Assembly (NCBI GenBank): GCA_030266105.1
Contig: JAJDHH010000006.1
Location: forward strand, 1 to 64,000
Source of the DNA: Eubacteriales bacterium OttesenSCG-928-K08
Lineage (GTDB): Bacteria > Bacillota > Clostridia > Christensenellales > CAG-138
Reading direction: 5' to 3'
DNA length: 64,000 nucleotides
Shown here: piece by piece, positions 27,763 to 36,476 of the stretch
How the letters are laid out: each line of letters starts with the position of its first letter
How positions within the stretch are numbered: position 1 is the stretch's first letter
Translations under genes and position numbers: made by a program
Notes under the pieces: model-generated
The model's database searches: none
The model's input: the letters and a program-made list of their open reading frames with translations, nothing else
What the model was told of the DNA's origin: nothing

Positions 27763-29686
27763 AGCTAACGAAAAAAATCAATATATGGGAGCTGGCCGTG
27801 CAGGAGGCCGCAAGGGCCGCCCCGGCGCAAAACCTCAGCATGCGGGCCGCACCCTAAAGCGCATACTTAGCTACATGGGAAAATACAAAATCCATTTTAT
27901 TTTTGTTCTTGTTTTTATGCTAATAAGCACTGGGGCAAGCGTAGCGGGAACGTATTTTCTCAAGCCCATTATAAACGACTATATCGTGCCGTTAATAGGA
28001 CGCCAAGCTCCTGATTTATCAGGCCTTAGCGGCATGCTTATTTTGCTTGCGGTAATATATGCCACAGGAGCGCTATCTGGTTTTGTTTACCAGCGCATAG
28101 TTATTATTATTTCAACCAACACACTTGATCGCGTGCGGCGTGAACTGTTTAGCAAAATGCAAACATTACCCATAAGATATTTTGATACACATACGCACGG
28201 TGAATTGATGAGCCGTTACACAAACGATGTGGATACGCTAAGGCAATTTCTTAGCCAAAGCCTCGTTCAGTTTGTTTCATCAACCGTTTCGGTCGTTAGC
28301 GTATTTGTGATGATGCTTGTGCTTAGCCCGGCCTTAACGGGCATTACGGTGTTTATGCTGCTTATTATGTTGTTCATTATCAACAGATTAGGCCGCAAGA
28401 GCAAGGCGTTTTTTATTAAGCAGCAATCTGCATTGGGTGCTGCAAACGGTTACATAGAGGAAATGATCGAAGGGCAAAAGGTCGTAAAAGTATTTTCTCA
28501 TGAAGAGGTTTCTAAAGCGGAATTTTCACGGCTAAATGATGAGCTTTTTACTTCAGCAAAAGGCGCTAATACCTTTGCAAGCATGCTTATGCCTATAATG
28601 GGCAACCTTTCCTACGTGCAATACGCGCTAACTGCAATGGTTGGTGGAATGATGGCCGTTGGTGGCGTAGCCGGAATGGATATTGGCACGCTGGCTTCGT
28701 TTTTACAATATACAAGATCGTTTTCCATGCCTATTACGCAGGTATCTCAGCAGTTCAACTTTGTGTTGCAGGCGCTTGCCGGTGCAGAGCGTATATTCAC
28801 CATGATTGATGAACCTGAAGAGAATGATGAAGGAACAATTACACTAGCGCACGTGCAAAAAGCACAGGATGGTACTCTTGTTGAAACGGATAAGCGCACA
28901 GGAATATGGGCCTGGAAAGATAATTCCAAGTCGCCGGTTGAATACGTGGAGCTTAAGGGCGATGTGCGTTTTGAAAACGTTACGTTTGGTTACGAGGAAG
29001 ACAAGACAGTATTAAAAAACCTGAGTCTGTATGCAAAGCCGGGCCAAAAAATTGCCTTTGTTGGCTCAACCGGGGCAGGAAAAACAACAATCACAAACCT
29101 CATAAATCGTTTTTATGATGTGCAGGAAGGCCGAATTCTATATGATGGCATTGATGTGCAGCAAATTAAAAAACACGACCTAAGACGCTCGCTTTCGATG
29201 GTTTTGCAGGATACGCACCTTTTCACAGGCACTGTAAGCGACAATATCCGTTATGGAAATCTAAAAGCAACGGATGAGAAAATACGCCATGCTGCAAAGC
29301 TTGCAAACGCGGATTCTTTTATTCGCCACCTGCCTGATGGATACGACACCATGATTACCGGCGATGGTGCAAACCTTAGCCAAGGTCAGCGGCAGCTTTT
29401 AGCAATTGCCCGTGCGGCGCTTGCTGATCCTCCTGTGCTGATATTGGATGAAGCGACAAGCTCAATCGATACAAGAACTGAGCTGCTCATTGAAAAAGGA
29501 ATGGATCAGCTGATGATGGGCCGTACCGTTTTTGTGATTGCGCATAGACTTTCTACCGTTCGAAACGCAAAAGCCATTATAGTTCTGGAAAACGGCGAAA
29601 TTATTGAGCGCGGCAACCATGAAGCGTTGGTTGAAGAAAAGGGTAAATACTATCAACTGTATACTGGCGCATTCGAATTATCGTAA
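27755..29686 (+). CDS. ABC exporter half-transporter (ATPase-permease), canonical Walker subunit
   Basis: Start MPKANEK overlaps the previous stop; Walker A GSTGAGKTT, LSQGQRQLL, LILDEATSSID. Confidence 0.93.
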   Translation: MPKANEKNQYMGAGRAGGRKGRPGAKPQHAGRTLKRILSYMGKYKIHFIFVLVFMLISTGASVAGTYFLKPIINDYIVPLIGRQAPDLSGLSGMLILLAVIYATGALSGFVYQRIVIIISTNTLDRVRRELFSKMQTLPIRYFDTHTHGELMSRYTNDVDTLRQFLSQSLVQFVSSTVSVVSVFVMMLVLSPALTGITVFMLLIMLFIINRLGRKSKAFFIKQQSALGAANGYIEEMIEGQKVVKVFSHEEVSKAEFSRLNDELFTSAKGANTFASMLMPIMGNLSYVQYALTAMVGGMMAVGGVAGMDIGTLASFLQYTRSFSMPITQVSQQFNFVLQALAGAERIFTMIDEPEENDEGTITLAHVQKAQDGTLVETDKRTGIWAWKDNSKSPVEYVELKGDVRFENVTFGYEEDKTVLKNLSLYAKPGQKIAFVGSTGAGKTTITNLINRFYDVQEGRILYDGIDVQQIKKHDLRRSLSMVLQDTHLFTGTVSDNIRYGNLKATDEKIRHAAKLANADSFIRHLPDGYDTMITGDGANLSQGQRQLLAIARAALADPPVLILDEATSSIDTRTELLIEKGMDQLMMGRTVFVIAHRLSTVRNAKAIIVLENGEIIERGNHEALVEEKGKYYQLYTGAFELS

Positions 29687-29796
29687 AGCATTGATGTATG
29701 ACCTGGTTTTTTGCCAGGTCATACATTTTACTTAATTTAACAAATAATATATATTTTATAATTTGAAATAGCTATTGTATTTATAGCAATTAGGTA

Positions 29797-29802
29797 TATA
29801 AT
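29797..29802 (+). promoter_or_regulatory. putative -10 element upstream of the c-di-GMP riboswitch
   Basis: tataat with ttgtat 16 bp upstream (29775-29780). Confidence 0.45.
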
Positions 29803-29833
29803 AGTAGACACAATCAAATAGTATTGCTTGAGT

Positions 29834-29920
29834 TTCTCCAGCGATAAAGGCAAACCCGTTGAAAGACGGCGACGCAAAGCTACAGGGCCTGAAATGGCAG
29901 CCAGCTACCGAAAGGTGAAA
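29834..29920 (+). ncRNA. cyclic di-GMP-I (GEMM) riboswitch
   Basis: Conserved pattern aaaggCAAACccgttGAAAgacggcGACGCAAAGCtacaggGCCTgaaatggcaGCCAGCTACCG; located 5' of a secreted-protein gene. Confidence 0.88.
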
Positions 29921-30007
29921 TTTTTTTTTGCATGATACTTCTGCATTAAAAAGCAGATAGTATTAAGCGCTTTTTGGGTAGTGTTGCGTTCGGAAGTGGG
30001 GGAAAGC

Positions 30008-30574
30008 ATGAAGCGAAACGTTCGCAATTTAATTGTGCTATTAGCAGCCTTAACATTGTTGACTGCTTTGTTACCCTTTGTTTCATTTGCCGAACAGAAT
30101 AAAAGATATCTCTCACCGGGAAAAGAAATCGCTTTTACAGAAGGTGATGCACTCAGCCAAAAAGCCGCCGAACTGATTGAAGGAAAAAGAACAACTGAAG
30201 AAAAAGCGATGGCTATTTATAGCTATATCATAGAAAACATAAGCTATGACTATGAATTGTATGGCAAAGTTACTGAGAAAACAATAAACAGATACACACC
30301 AATACCAAATGATGTGCTTGCAAAAAAAACTGGCATAAGCATTGACATGGCCTCTCTTTATGCCGCCATGTGCAGAAGCGTAAACATTCAAACAAAGCTG
30401 GTTAAAGGGCATTGCGAAATCATAAACGGTTCCCATGCCTGGAATGAGGTTTACGATGAATCTGTTCGCAAATGGATTGCGCTGGATATTACTGTGGATT
30501 TATTTTTTCAAAAAGGAGCCGCGACCTATTGGCGGCCTATTGGAAGTGGATACGAAAGCCTGTCAGAAGTATAG
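30008..30574 (+). CDS. secreted transglutaminase-like protein
   Basis: Signal peptide NLIVLLAALTLLTALLPFVSFAEQ; Cys-less transglutaminase-like core with GHCEIINGSHAWNEVYDESVRKWIALDITVD (His/Asp motifs). Confidence 0.78.
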   Translation: MKRNVRNLIVLLAALTLLTALLPFVSFAEQNKRYLSPGKEIAFTEGDALSQKAAELIEGKRTTEEKAMAIYSYIIENISYDYELYGKVTEKTINRYTPIPNDVLAKKTGISIDMASLYAAMCRSVNIQTKLVKGHCEIINGSHAWNEVYDESVRKWIALDITVDLFFQKGAATYWRPIGSGYESLSEV

Positions 30575-30612
30575 TTTAACAACCTGCCATGCTGATGTGC
30601 TTTTTTGGAGCG

Positions 30613-30642
30613 TTGACACCTAATATCTCAAGGTGCTATAAT
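30613..30642 (+). promoter_or_regulatory. consensus sigma-A promoter upstream of tRNA-Trp
   Basis: TTGACA (30613-30618), 18-bp spacer, TATAAT (30637-30642). Confidence 0.8.
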
Positions 30643-30659
30643 ACCGTTGTTACGTATTT

Positions 30660-30733
30660 AGGGGCATGATGTAATGGTAACATAGCGGTCTCCAAAACCG
30701 TTCTTGAGGGTTCGAGTCCTTCTGCCCCTGCCA
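30660..30733 (+). tRNA. tRNA-Trp(CCA)
   Basis: Acceptor AGGGGCA/TGCCCCT, anticodon stem gcggt-ctCCAaa-accgt, GGTTCGAGTCC T-loop, encoded CCA. Confidence 0.93.
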
Positions 30734-30794
30734 AAGGGTCGACCTAAACGTCGCCCTTTTTTCTTTTTTTGCCACAAGGCGGGAGGATAATGAA

Positions 30795-31595
30795 ATGAAA
30801 AAACTTGGTTTTTTAGGAATGGGCAATATGGGCGAGGCTTTGCTAAAGGGCATACTGGCAAACGATTGCCTGTCAAATGATGATATTTTGTTTCTTGCAA
30901 AAAGGCCTGAACGGATTGAACAAATCGAGCATAAGTATTCCATTTCTTCCGCCAGAGATTCAATTGATCTTGCACAATCCTGTGAAATGCTGCTGCTGGC
31001 TGTTAAACCTGACGTTTGTATAAATATTTTATTGGAATGCGCTGATGCGCTTGCGGGCAAAGCTTTGATTTCAGTCATAGCTGGTTGGAGTAAAGAAGAT
31101 TATGAAGCGCTTGTGCCGGATTGCCGTGTGCTTTGCGTGATGCCAAACACGCCTGTCATGGTGGGCGAAGGCATGACCGTTTTTAACACAAATCATTCAT
31201 TCACAGATGAAGAATATGCTTTTGCAAGGCAAATTTTCGCCTCCGTTGGCAAGGTTGCACAGTTGCCTCAAAATAAGATGGCGGCCGTAACAGGTGTATC
31301 AGGCAGCGGCCCTGCCTATGTTTATTTGTTCATTGAAGCGCTTGCTGATGGCGGAGTTTTTGAAGGGCTTCCGCGCGAATTAGCCTATGAGCTGGCTTCG
31401 CAAACCGTTCTAGGCGCTGCAAAAATGGTGATGGAAACCAAAAAACATCCTGGTGCGCTGAAAGATGCTGTTTGCTCGCCAGGCGGCACAACAATCGAGG
31501 CTGTTTCGGCTTTGGAGCATGCAGGTTTTCGCGCTGCTGTGTTAGATGCGGTTTCTGCCTGCACAAAAAAAGCTAAGCAGATGGCTCAAAAATGA
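30795..31595 (+). CDS. proC: pyrroline-5-carboxylate reductase
   Basis: GFLGMGNMGEALLKG, MPNTPVMVGEGMT, VTGVSGSGPAYVYLFIEALADGGV, SPGGTTIEAVSALE. Confidence 0.95.
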   Translation: MKKLGFLGMGNMGEALLKGILANDCLSNDDILFLAKRPERIEQIEHKYSISSARDSIDLAQSCEMLLLAVKPDVCINILLECADALAGKALISVIAGWSKEDYEALVPDCRVLCVMPNTPVMVGEGMTVFNTNHSFTDEEYAFARQIFASVGKVAQLPQNKMAAVTGVSGSGPAYVYLFIEALADGGVFEGLPRELAYELASQTVLGAAKMVMETKKHPGALKDAVCSPGGTTIEAVSALEHAGFRAAVLDAVSACTKKAKQMAQK

Positions 31596-32089
31596 AAAAA
31601 GTGACTATATATACCGATGGCGCATGCTCCGGAAACCCTGGCCCGGGTGGCTGGGGTGCAATATTATACTATAAAAGCCATAAAAAGGAAATATCTGGTT
31701 CCGAAAAGCATACCACAAACAATAGAATGGAGCTTTCAGGCGCTATACAAGCGCTTGAATTACTAAAAGAGGCCTGCGAGGTTGAGCTTTACACCGATAG
31801 CGCATATCTTTGCAGAGCTTTCCAAGAAAATTGGTTAGCAACATGGCAAAAGAACGGCTGGCAAAATTCAAAAAAGCAACCTGTCGAAAATCGCGACCTT
31901 TGGGAGCAGTTGTTGTTGTTGACTTCAAAGCACAAAGTTTATTGGAACAAAGTTAAAGGCCACAGCGACAATGAAAACAATAATCGCTGCGATTATTTAG
32001 CTCGTAATGCAATTAAAACGATGCTGGCTTTGGCGGCTGATGAAGAAAGTATTGAAAAAAACACGGAAGTTCTCGAAAATCCACTATAA
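31592..32089 (+). CDS. rnhA: ribonuclease HI
   Basis: IYTDGACSGNPGPGGWGAIL, NRMELSGAIQAL, LYTDSAYL, KVKGHSDNENNNRCDYLA. Confidence 0.95.
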   Translation: MKKVTIYTDGACSGNPGPGGWGAILYYKSHKKEISGSEKHTTNNRMELSGAIQALELLKEACEVELYTDSAYLCRAFQENWLATWQKNGWQNSKKQPVENRDLWEQLLLLTSKHKVYWNKVKGHSDNENNNRCDYLARNAIKTMLALAADEESIEKNTEVLENPL

Positions 32090-32120
32090 CTATTCGTTAA
32101 ACTTGTCTTTAACGAATAGT
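32089..32120. repeat. perfect inverted repeat, 13-bp arms with 6-bp spacer
   Basis: ACTATTCGTTAAA cttgtc TTTAACGAATAGT. Confidence 0.95.
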
Positions 32121-32159
32121 ATGATTTGATTTTCCCTCTATCCCTTGGGTGATGTAATA

Positions 32160-33254
32160 ATGGACGAAAACTATAATGATAAAAAAAATAAAGCCTACAC
32201 AGTAAAGCAGCGAACCCTTCTAAAGGAACTGCCAAGCTGTTGTGGTACATTTTTGCGTGGAATTGAAAGCCAAACTTCAGTATTAACCAGATATGGATAT
32301 GCGGTTGATCTAAAAACGTTTTTTAATTTTTTAGTTGCGGAAATTGATGATTTTAAAGGAAAAAAAATTGTCGAGCTTACACTTGCGGATATGGAACGCA
32401 TAAAGGCTTATGATATAGAGTTATTTTTAGAGCATCTTACCTATTATAATAAAGAAGAACGCGAAATCGTAAATCACGAACGAGCAAAGGCGCGAAAGCT
32501 ATCCACTTTACGTTCCTTTTTTAAATTCTTTTTCAAACGTGAGATGATCTCAAACAATGTTGCGGCACTTGTAGATGCGCCTAAACTATATGAACGCTCC
32601 ATCGTAAGATTAGAGGCGAATGAAATCGCTGAACTGCTTGATGTTGTTGAAGCTGGCGCCGGCCTCTCCCCTGCCCAAAAAAAATACCATAAGGCTACAA
32701 AAACGCGTGATGCGGCTATATTAACGTTGTTCCTGGGAACTGGTATTCGTATTAGCGAGCTTGTTGGCATTGACATGAGCGATTTGGATTTTGTGAACAA
32801 CACTTTTTTGATTACCCGCAAAGGCGGCAATCAGGATATGCTTGTGTTTGGCGCAGAGGTGCGCGCAGCGCTGCTTAACTACCTCTTGGAAAGAGAAACG
32901 GTCTCCCCTGCCCCGGGGCATGAAAAAGCCTTGTTTTTGTCTATTCAAAAAAAGAGATTGACAGTACGCGCAATTGAGAATTTAGTTAAAAAATATGCAG
33001 CAATTGCCACGCCGCTTAAAAAGATTTCACCACACAAGCTTCGCAGCACATATGGCACAATGCTGTATCAGGAAACTGGGGATATTTATTTGGTTGCAGA
33101 TGTTTTGGGTCATAAAGACGTAAACACAACACGCAAGCATTATGCCGCCATTTCGGAAGACCGAAGAAAAATTGCCGCACAGGTTATCAAACTGCGCGAT
33201 GACGATAATCACCCACCGATCACACCTAACAGTGAAAAAACGGAGGGAGATTAG
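32160..33254 (+). CDS. tyrosine recombinase (XerC/XerD-like)
   Basis: LFLGTGIRISELVGID, HKLRSTYGTMLYQETGDIYLVADVLGHKDVNTTRKHYA (R..HxxR..GHK..Y). Confidence 0.9.
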   Translation: MDENYNDKKNKAYTVKQRTLLKELPSCCGTFLRGIESQTSVLTRYGYAVDLKTFFNFLVAEIDDFKGKKIVELTLADMERIKAYDIELFLEHLTYYNKEEREIVNHERAKARKLSTLRSFFKFFFKREMISNNVAALVDAPKLYERSIVRLEANEIAELLDVVEAGAGLSPAQKKYHKATKTRDAAILTLFLGTGIRISELVGIDMSDLDFVNNTFLITRKGGNQDMLVFGAEVRAALLNYLLERETVSPAPGHEKALFLSIQKKRLTVRAIENLVKKYAAIATPLKKISPHKLRSTYGTMLYQETGDIYLVADVLGHKDVNTTRKHYAAISEDRRKIAAQVIKLRDDDNHPPITPNSEKTEGD

Positions 33255-33255
33255 C

Positions 33256-34113
33256 ATGAAAAAAACGTACTTTTTCACGTTTTTATTGGCAATTTTTATT
33301 ATGATTATGGCATTCCCCGCCTTAGCGAATTCAGGTGCGTCAGACGCTGTTATTCAAGCAAGAAAAAGCGTATTTCGCGTTATAGTTTCGGATACTGATG
33401 GGATTTATTCAGGCTCGTGCTTTATAATATCAAGTGATATGGAAGGAACTTTTCTTGCAACAAACTTTCATGTTGTGAAAAACGAGCCATCCAGCGTGAT
33501 TGGCATTCTTTCGCATGATGAAAATATATTGCCCGCCAGTATTGTCCATTACAACGAGCTGTATGATGTTTGCCTGCTAAAAACTGATGAACCCATTGAA
33601 AATGCCGCGCCCCTAACGATTGCGCTAGCCGAAGAAATAACGATTGGCCAAGCGATATACGCATTAGGTTTCCCTGAAAAAGCGGATTATTTGATGGATA
33701 AATTCTCATATCATTACGATGAGGTTTCATTAACAAACGGCATCATCAATTCTATTAGGAGCAAGGATTATGATGATGCGACTTCGTTTAGTTTGTTGCA
33801 GATCAACTCCGTAATCAACCCCGGAAACTCAGGAGGCCCTTTACTTAATGAAAGTGGGCATGTTGTTGGCATAAATACAATGGGCGTTGTTGGCGCAGAT
33901 GGTATTTATGGCGCTGTGCACGTTAAACACCTTGAAGAACTTTTGATACAGTCCGGAGTTTTATACTATCTTCCTGCAGAGGAAGAACCTCAAAAAACAT
34001 TTTGGGATAACAACATGATGGTTTTAATTGTGGGTGTTTTAATCACAGTTGTTGGATTTGTGCTTTTAATACTGGACAGGCGCCGAGTTGCTCCAGCGGC
34101 GGCAGATAATTAA
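33256..34113 (+). CDS. trypsin-like serine protease with signal peptide and C-terminal TM
   Basis: ATNFHVVKN (His), DVCLLK (Asp), NPGNSGGPLLNESGHVVGIN (Ser); C-terminal MVLIVGVLITVVGFVLLIL. Confidence 0.87.
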   Translation: MKKTYFFTFLLAIFIMIMAFPALANSGASDAVIQARKSVFRVIVSDTDGIYSGSCFIISSDMEGTFLATNFHVVKNEPSSVIGILSHDENILPASIVHYNELYDVCLLKTDEPIENAAPLTIALAEEITIGQAIYALGFPEKADYLMDKFSYHYDEVSLTNGIINSIRSKDYDDATSFSLLQINSVINPGNSGGPLLNESGHVVGINTMGVVGADGIYGAVHVKHLEELLIQSGVLYYLPAEEEPQKTFWDNNMMVLIVGVLITVVGFVLLILDRRRVAPAAADN

Positions 34114-34198
34114 CCAGTGGACGTTTTGTTCTCAGAGTTGTTAAACCCTAAAAAGCGCTTTCAAAAAATAGGTTGCTGTGCTATAATCGAAACGCAAT

Positions 34199-34275
34199 GC
34201 GCTCGTAGCTCAGATGGATAGAGTACCAGACTCCGACTCTGGGGGTCGTGGGTTCGAGCCCCGCCGGGCGCGCCA
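34199..34275 (+). tRNA. tRNA-Arg(CCG)
   Basis: Acceptor GCGCTCG/CGGGCGC, anticodon stem ccaga-ctCCGac-tctgg, GGTTCGAGCCC, CCA end. Confidence 0.93.
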
Positions 34276-34276
34276 C

Positions 34277-34310
34277 AGAGCCGTTTTTCGCAAGATTAAC
34301 GGCTCTTTCG
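34277..34310 (+). terminator. terminator after tRNA-Arg
   Basis: AGAGCCGTT...AACGGCTCT inverted repeat followed by TTcgTTTC. Confidence 0.7.
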
Positions 34311-34458
34311 TTTCTTAATATCGCCCACTTCCCTATTTAAATAAACTTGTGCATATTTGTCAAAACGAAACTACAGCAAAAGCCGAGTGGAAAATCCGCC
34401 CGGCTTTTGTTTTTCCCTTAAAAACCTTTCTCAACGAATATCTGAGGATATTCCGCGC

Positions 34459-35070
34459 CTATAGCTCTCTTGCTTTATAAAACTTAATCGAAAGCAGCCA
34501 TGATAATGCAAAAACAACAACGCTTACTACGACTACAATCGGCATAGCAACATCCGGCAGCGAAAACGTTCCCTCAAAAGTAGTCATTACAGTAACGGCG
34601 CATGTTACGCCAACAACAATAAAATAGGCAATCCGTCCTTTTTCGCTTCCGAGCTTAAAAATCAACGGCAAAACAAGGCTTGGTACAACCAAAGTAACAG
34701 CAATTAAAGAAAACATCAGCTTTGCATATTCCGCCATTTCCATCACACCGCGAAAAACTCTGATTGCTTGAACGATGCCGGATAGCACTATTACAAACCC
34801 TATACCTATCAAAGAAACAAAATATTTGCAGGATACCGCCTGAGTGCGGGAAAGCGGAAACGTTTCGCTATACACCGTCCACTTGCAGCGCTCCTCATAA
34901 GCGATAAGCGCAACCGGCACCATGCCTGCCAAAATTGCCGGGTAGAAAAACATAAAAGGCGTCATGCCATCACCGAAAAATGACAATAACAGAAATACTA
35001 CAATAATAAAAATATACGCTCTGCAATATTTTATTGTCATGTAAAAATCCTTAAGCAAAAGTCCTTTCAT
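34459..35070 (-). CDS. ABC-2 type permease protein
   Basis: MKGLLLKDFYMTIKYCRAYIFIIVVFLLLSFF, 5-6 TM segments; follows the ATPase gene. Confidence 0.85.
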   Translation of the reverse strand: MKGLLLKDFYMTIKYCRAYIFIIVVFLLLSFFGDGMTPFMFFYPAILAGMVPVALIAYEERCKWTVYSETFPLSRTQAVSCKYFVSLIGIGFVIVLSGIVQAIRVFRGVMEMAEYAKLMFSLIAVTLVVPSLVLPLIFKLGSEKGRIAYFIVVGVTCAVTVMTTFEGTFSLPDVAMPIVVVVSVVVFALSWLLSIKFYKAREL

Positions 35071-35904
35071 TTAGCGGCCCCCCTTTACCATAAATACAAA
35101 CAGTTCTTCAATATTTATTGGGCTAATATTAAACCCGCCCGGTATTGCTTCACGCAAAACAATGGCTTCCACCCCATAATGCGACTCCTTTTTGCCTTTA
35201 ATGGCTGATGGCTCAATGGCCATAAACTCATCAGGCGAGCAATGTATCATGCCATACTGCTCGTATAGCGCATCCTTTTCTTCACAAAGCATAAGTTTGC
35301 CTTTGTTGATAAAAGCGATATAATCGCAAATTTTTTCAAGATCGCTGACAATATGCGACGAGAGTAAAATGGAATGCCCTTCGTCTCGCGTAAAATCCGC
35401 GAAAATATCGAGCACCTCATCTCTGACCACAGGATCAAGGCCACTGGTCGCTTCATCCAAAATGAGCAGCTTTGCATTATGGGATAGCGCCACGGCAATG
35501 CCAAGCTTCATTTTCATGCCGCGCGAAAAATCCTTAAAGGGCTTATTCAAAGGAACCGATAAGCGATTGATGTTTTTATAATACGCATCTTTATCCCAAT
35601 TGCGGTAGATGCCCTGCATTATCTTTTCAACCTGCTCAACCTTTAAGCATTCCGGAAAGCCAACCTCATCCATAACAACGCCGATGTTCTCTTTTGAGCA
35701 GATTGTGTTATCCTCGCCCAAAACAGTTACTTGCCCGGCATCCTTTTTAACCATATTCAAAATCAGCTTTATCGTGGTGCTCTTGCCTGCGCCATTTTCT
35801 CCAATAAGCCCCATAATGCACCCGCTGGGAAGGGTAAGCGTTAGTTCATCCAATTTGAAGCCGGAATATACTTTTGTTAAACCCTTAATTTCAATCGCGT
35901 TCAT
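35071..35904 (-). CDS. ABC transporter ATP-binding protein
   Basis: GLIGENGAGKSTTIKLILN, FSRGMKMKLGIA, LLILDEATSGLDP. Confidence 0.93.
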   Translation of the reverse strand: MNAIEIKGLTKVYSGFKLDELTLTLPSGCIMGLIGENGAGKSTTIKLILNMVKKDAGQVTVLGEDNTICSKENIGVVMDEVGFPECLKVEQVEKIMQGIYRNWDKDAYYKNINRLSVPLNKPFKDFSRGMKMKLGIAVALSHNAKLLILDEATSGLDPVVRDEVLDIFADFTRDEGHSILLSSHIVSDLEKICDYIAFINKGKLMLCEEKDALYEQYGMIHCSPDEFMAIEPSAIKGKKESHYGVEAIVLREAIPGGFNISPINIEELFVFMVKGGR

Positions 35905-35907
35905 CTT

Positions 35908-36279
35908 TTATTCCTCCAAGCTGATATAAAACATATCAACAATATCTTGTTTGCTTAGGTTGCATGAAGCTGCCAGTTGAATGATTTTTTGCATATAATC
36001 CTCAATCTTTTTTAAGTTTTCCTCCCTTAAAAGTTCCACATTTTTTTGCGCAACAAAGCAGCCCTTTGAAGGTATTGTATAAACGAAACCTTCTTTTTCA
36101 AGCTCATCATACGCTCTTTTTGTTGTCACTACACTGATGCGCAAATCCTTCGCTAAATTGCGCATGGATGGGAGCGGTTCATCCTCATGAATATCCCCAT
36201 TTATGATCTGATTTTTAATTTGCGTGTAAATCTGATCATAAATTGGCACGCCCCCTTTATTATCGATAAATATATTCAA
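35908..36279 (-). CDS. GntR family (YtrA-like) transcriptional regulator
   Basis: PIYDQIYTQIKNQIINGDIHEDEPLPSMRNLAKDLRISVVTTKRAYDELEKEGFVYTIPSKGCFV; operon with ABC genes. Confidence 0.92.
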   Translation of the reverse strand: MNIFIDNKGGVPIYDQIYTQIKNQIINGDIHEDEPLPSMRNLAKDLRISVVTTKRAYDELEKEGFVYTIPSKGCFVAQKNVELLREENLKKIEDYMQKIIQLAASCNLSKQDIVDMFYISLEE

Positions 36280-36476
36280 CTCTTCACCTCACGCAATACT
36301 GTATATGAACAATATACACAGTATGTACTAACTTGTCAATAACCAATATTGCATTTTTACGTGGTTGTTTAGAGTACAATTTTGATATTAAATATGCACA
36401 TCAAACCCATGCAGGCTGGCATATAAGTTGCCCTGCTGGTATACTGTAAAAAACACAAGGATGTAAGCTATCGTAT

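Noticed and set aside
32160-33254. Second mobile element driven by the XerC/D-like recombinase
   Set aside because: No flanking direct repeats, neighbouring cargo or tRNA att fragment found around it; neighbours are ordinary genes, so it is treated as a chromosomal recombinase.
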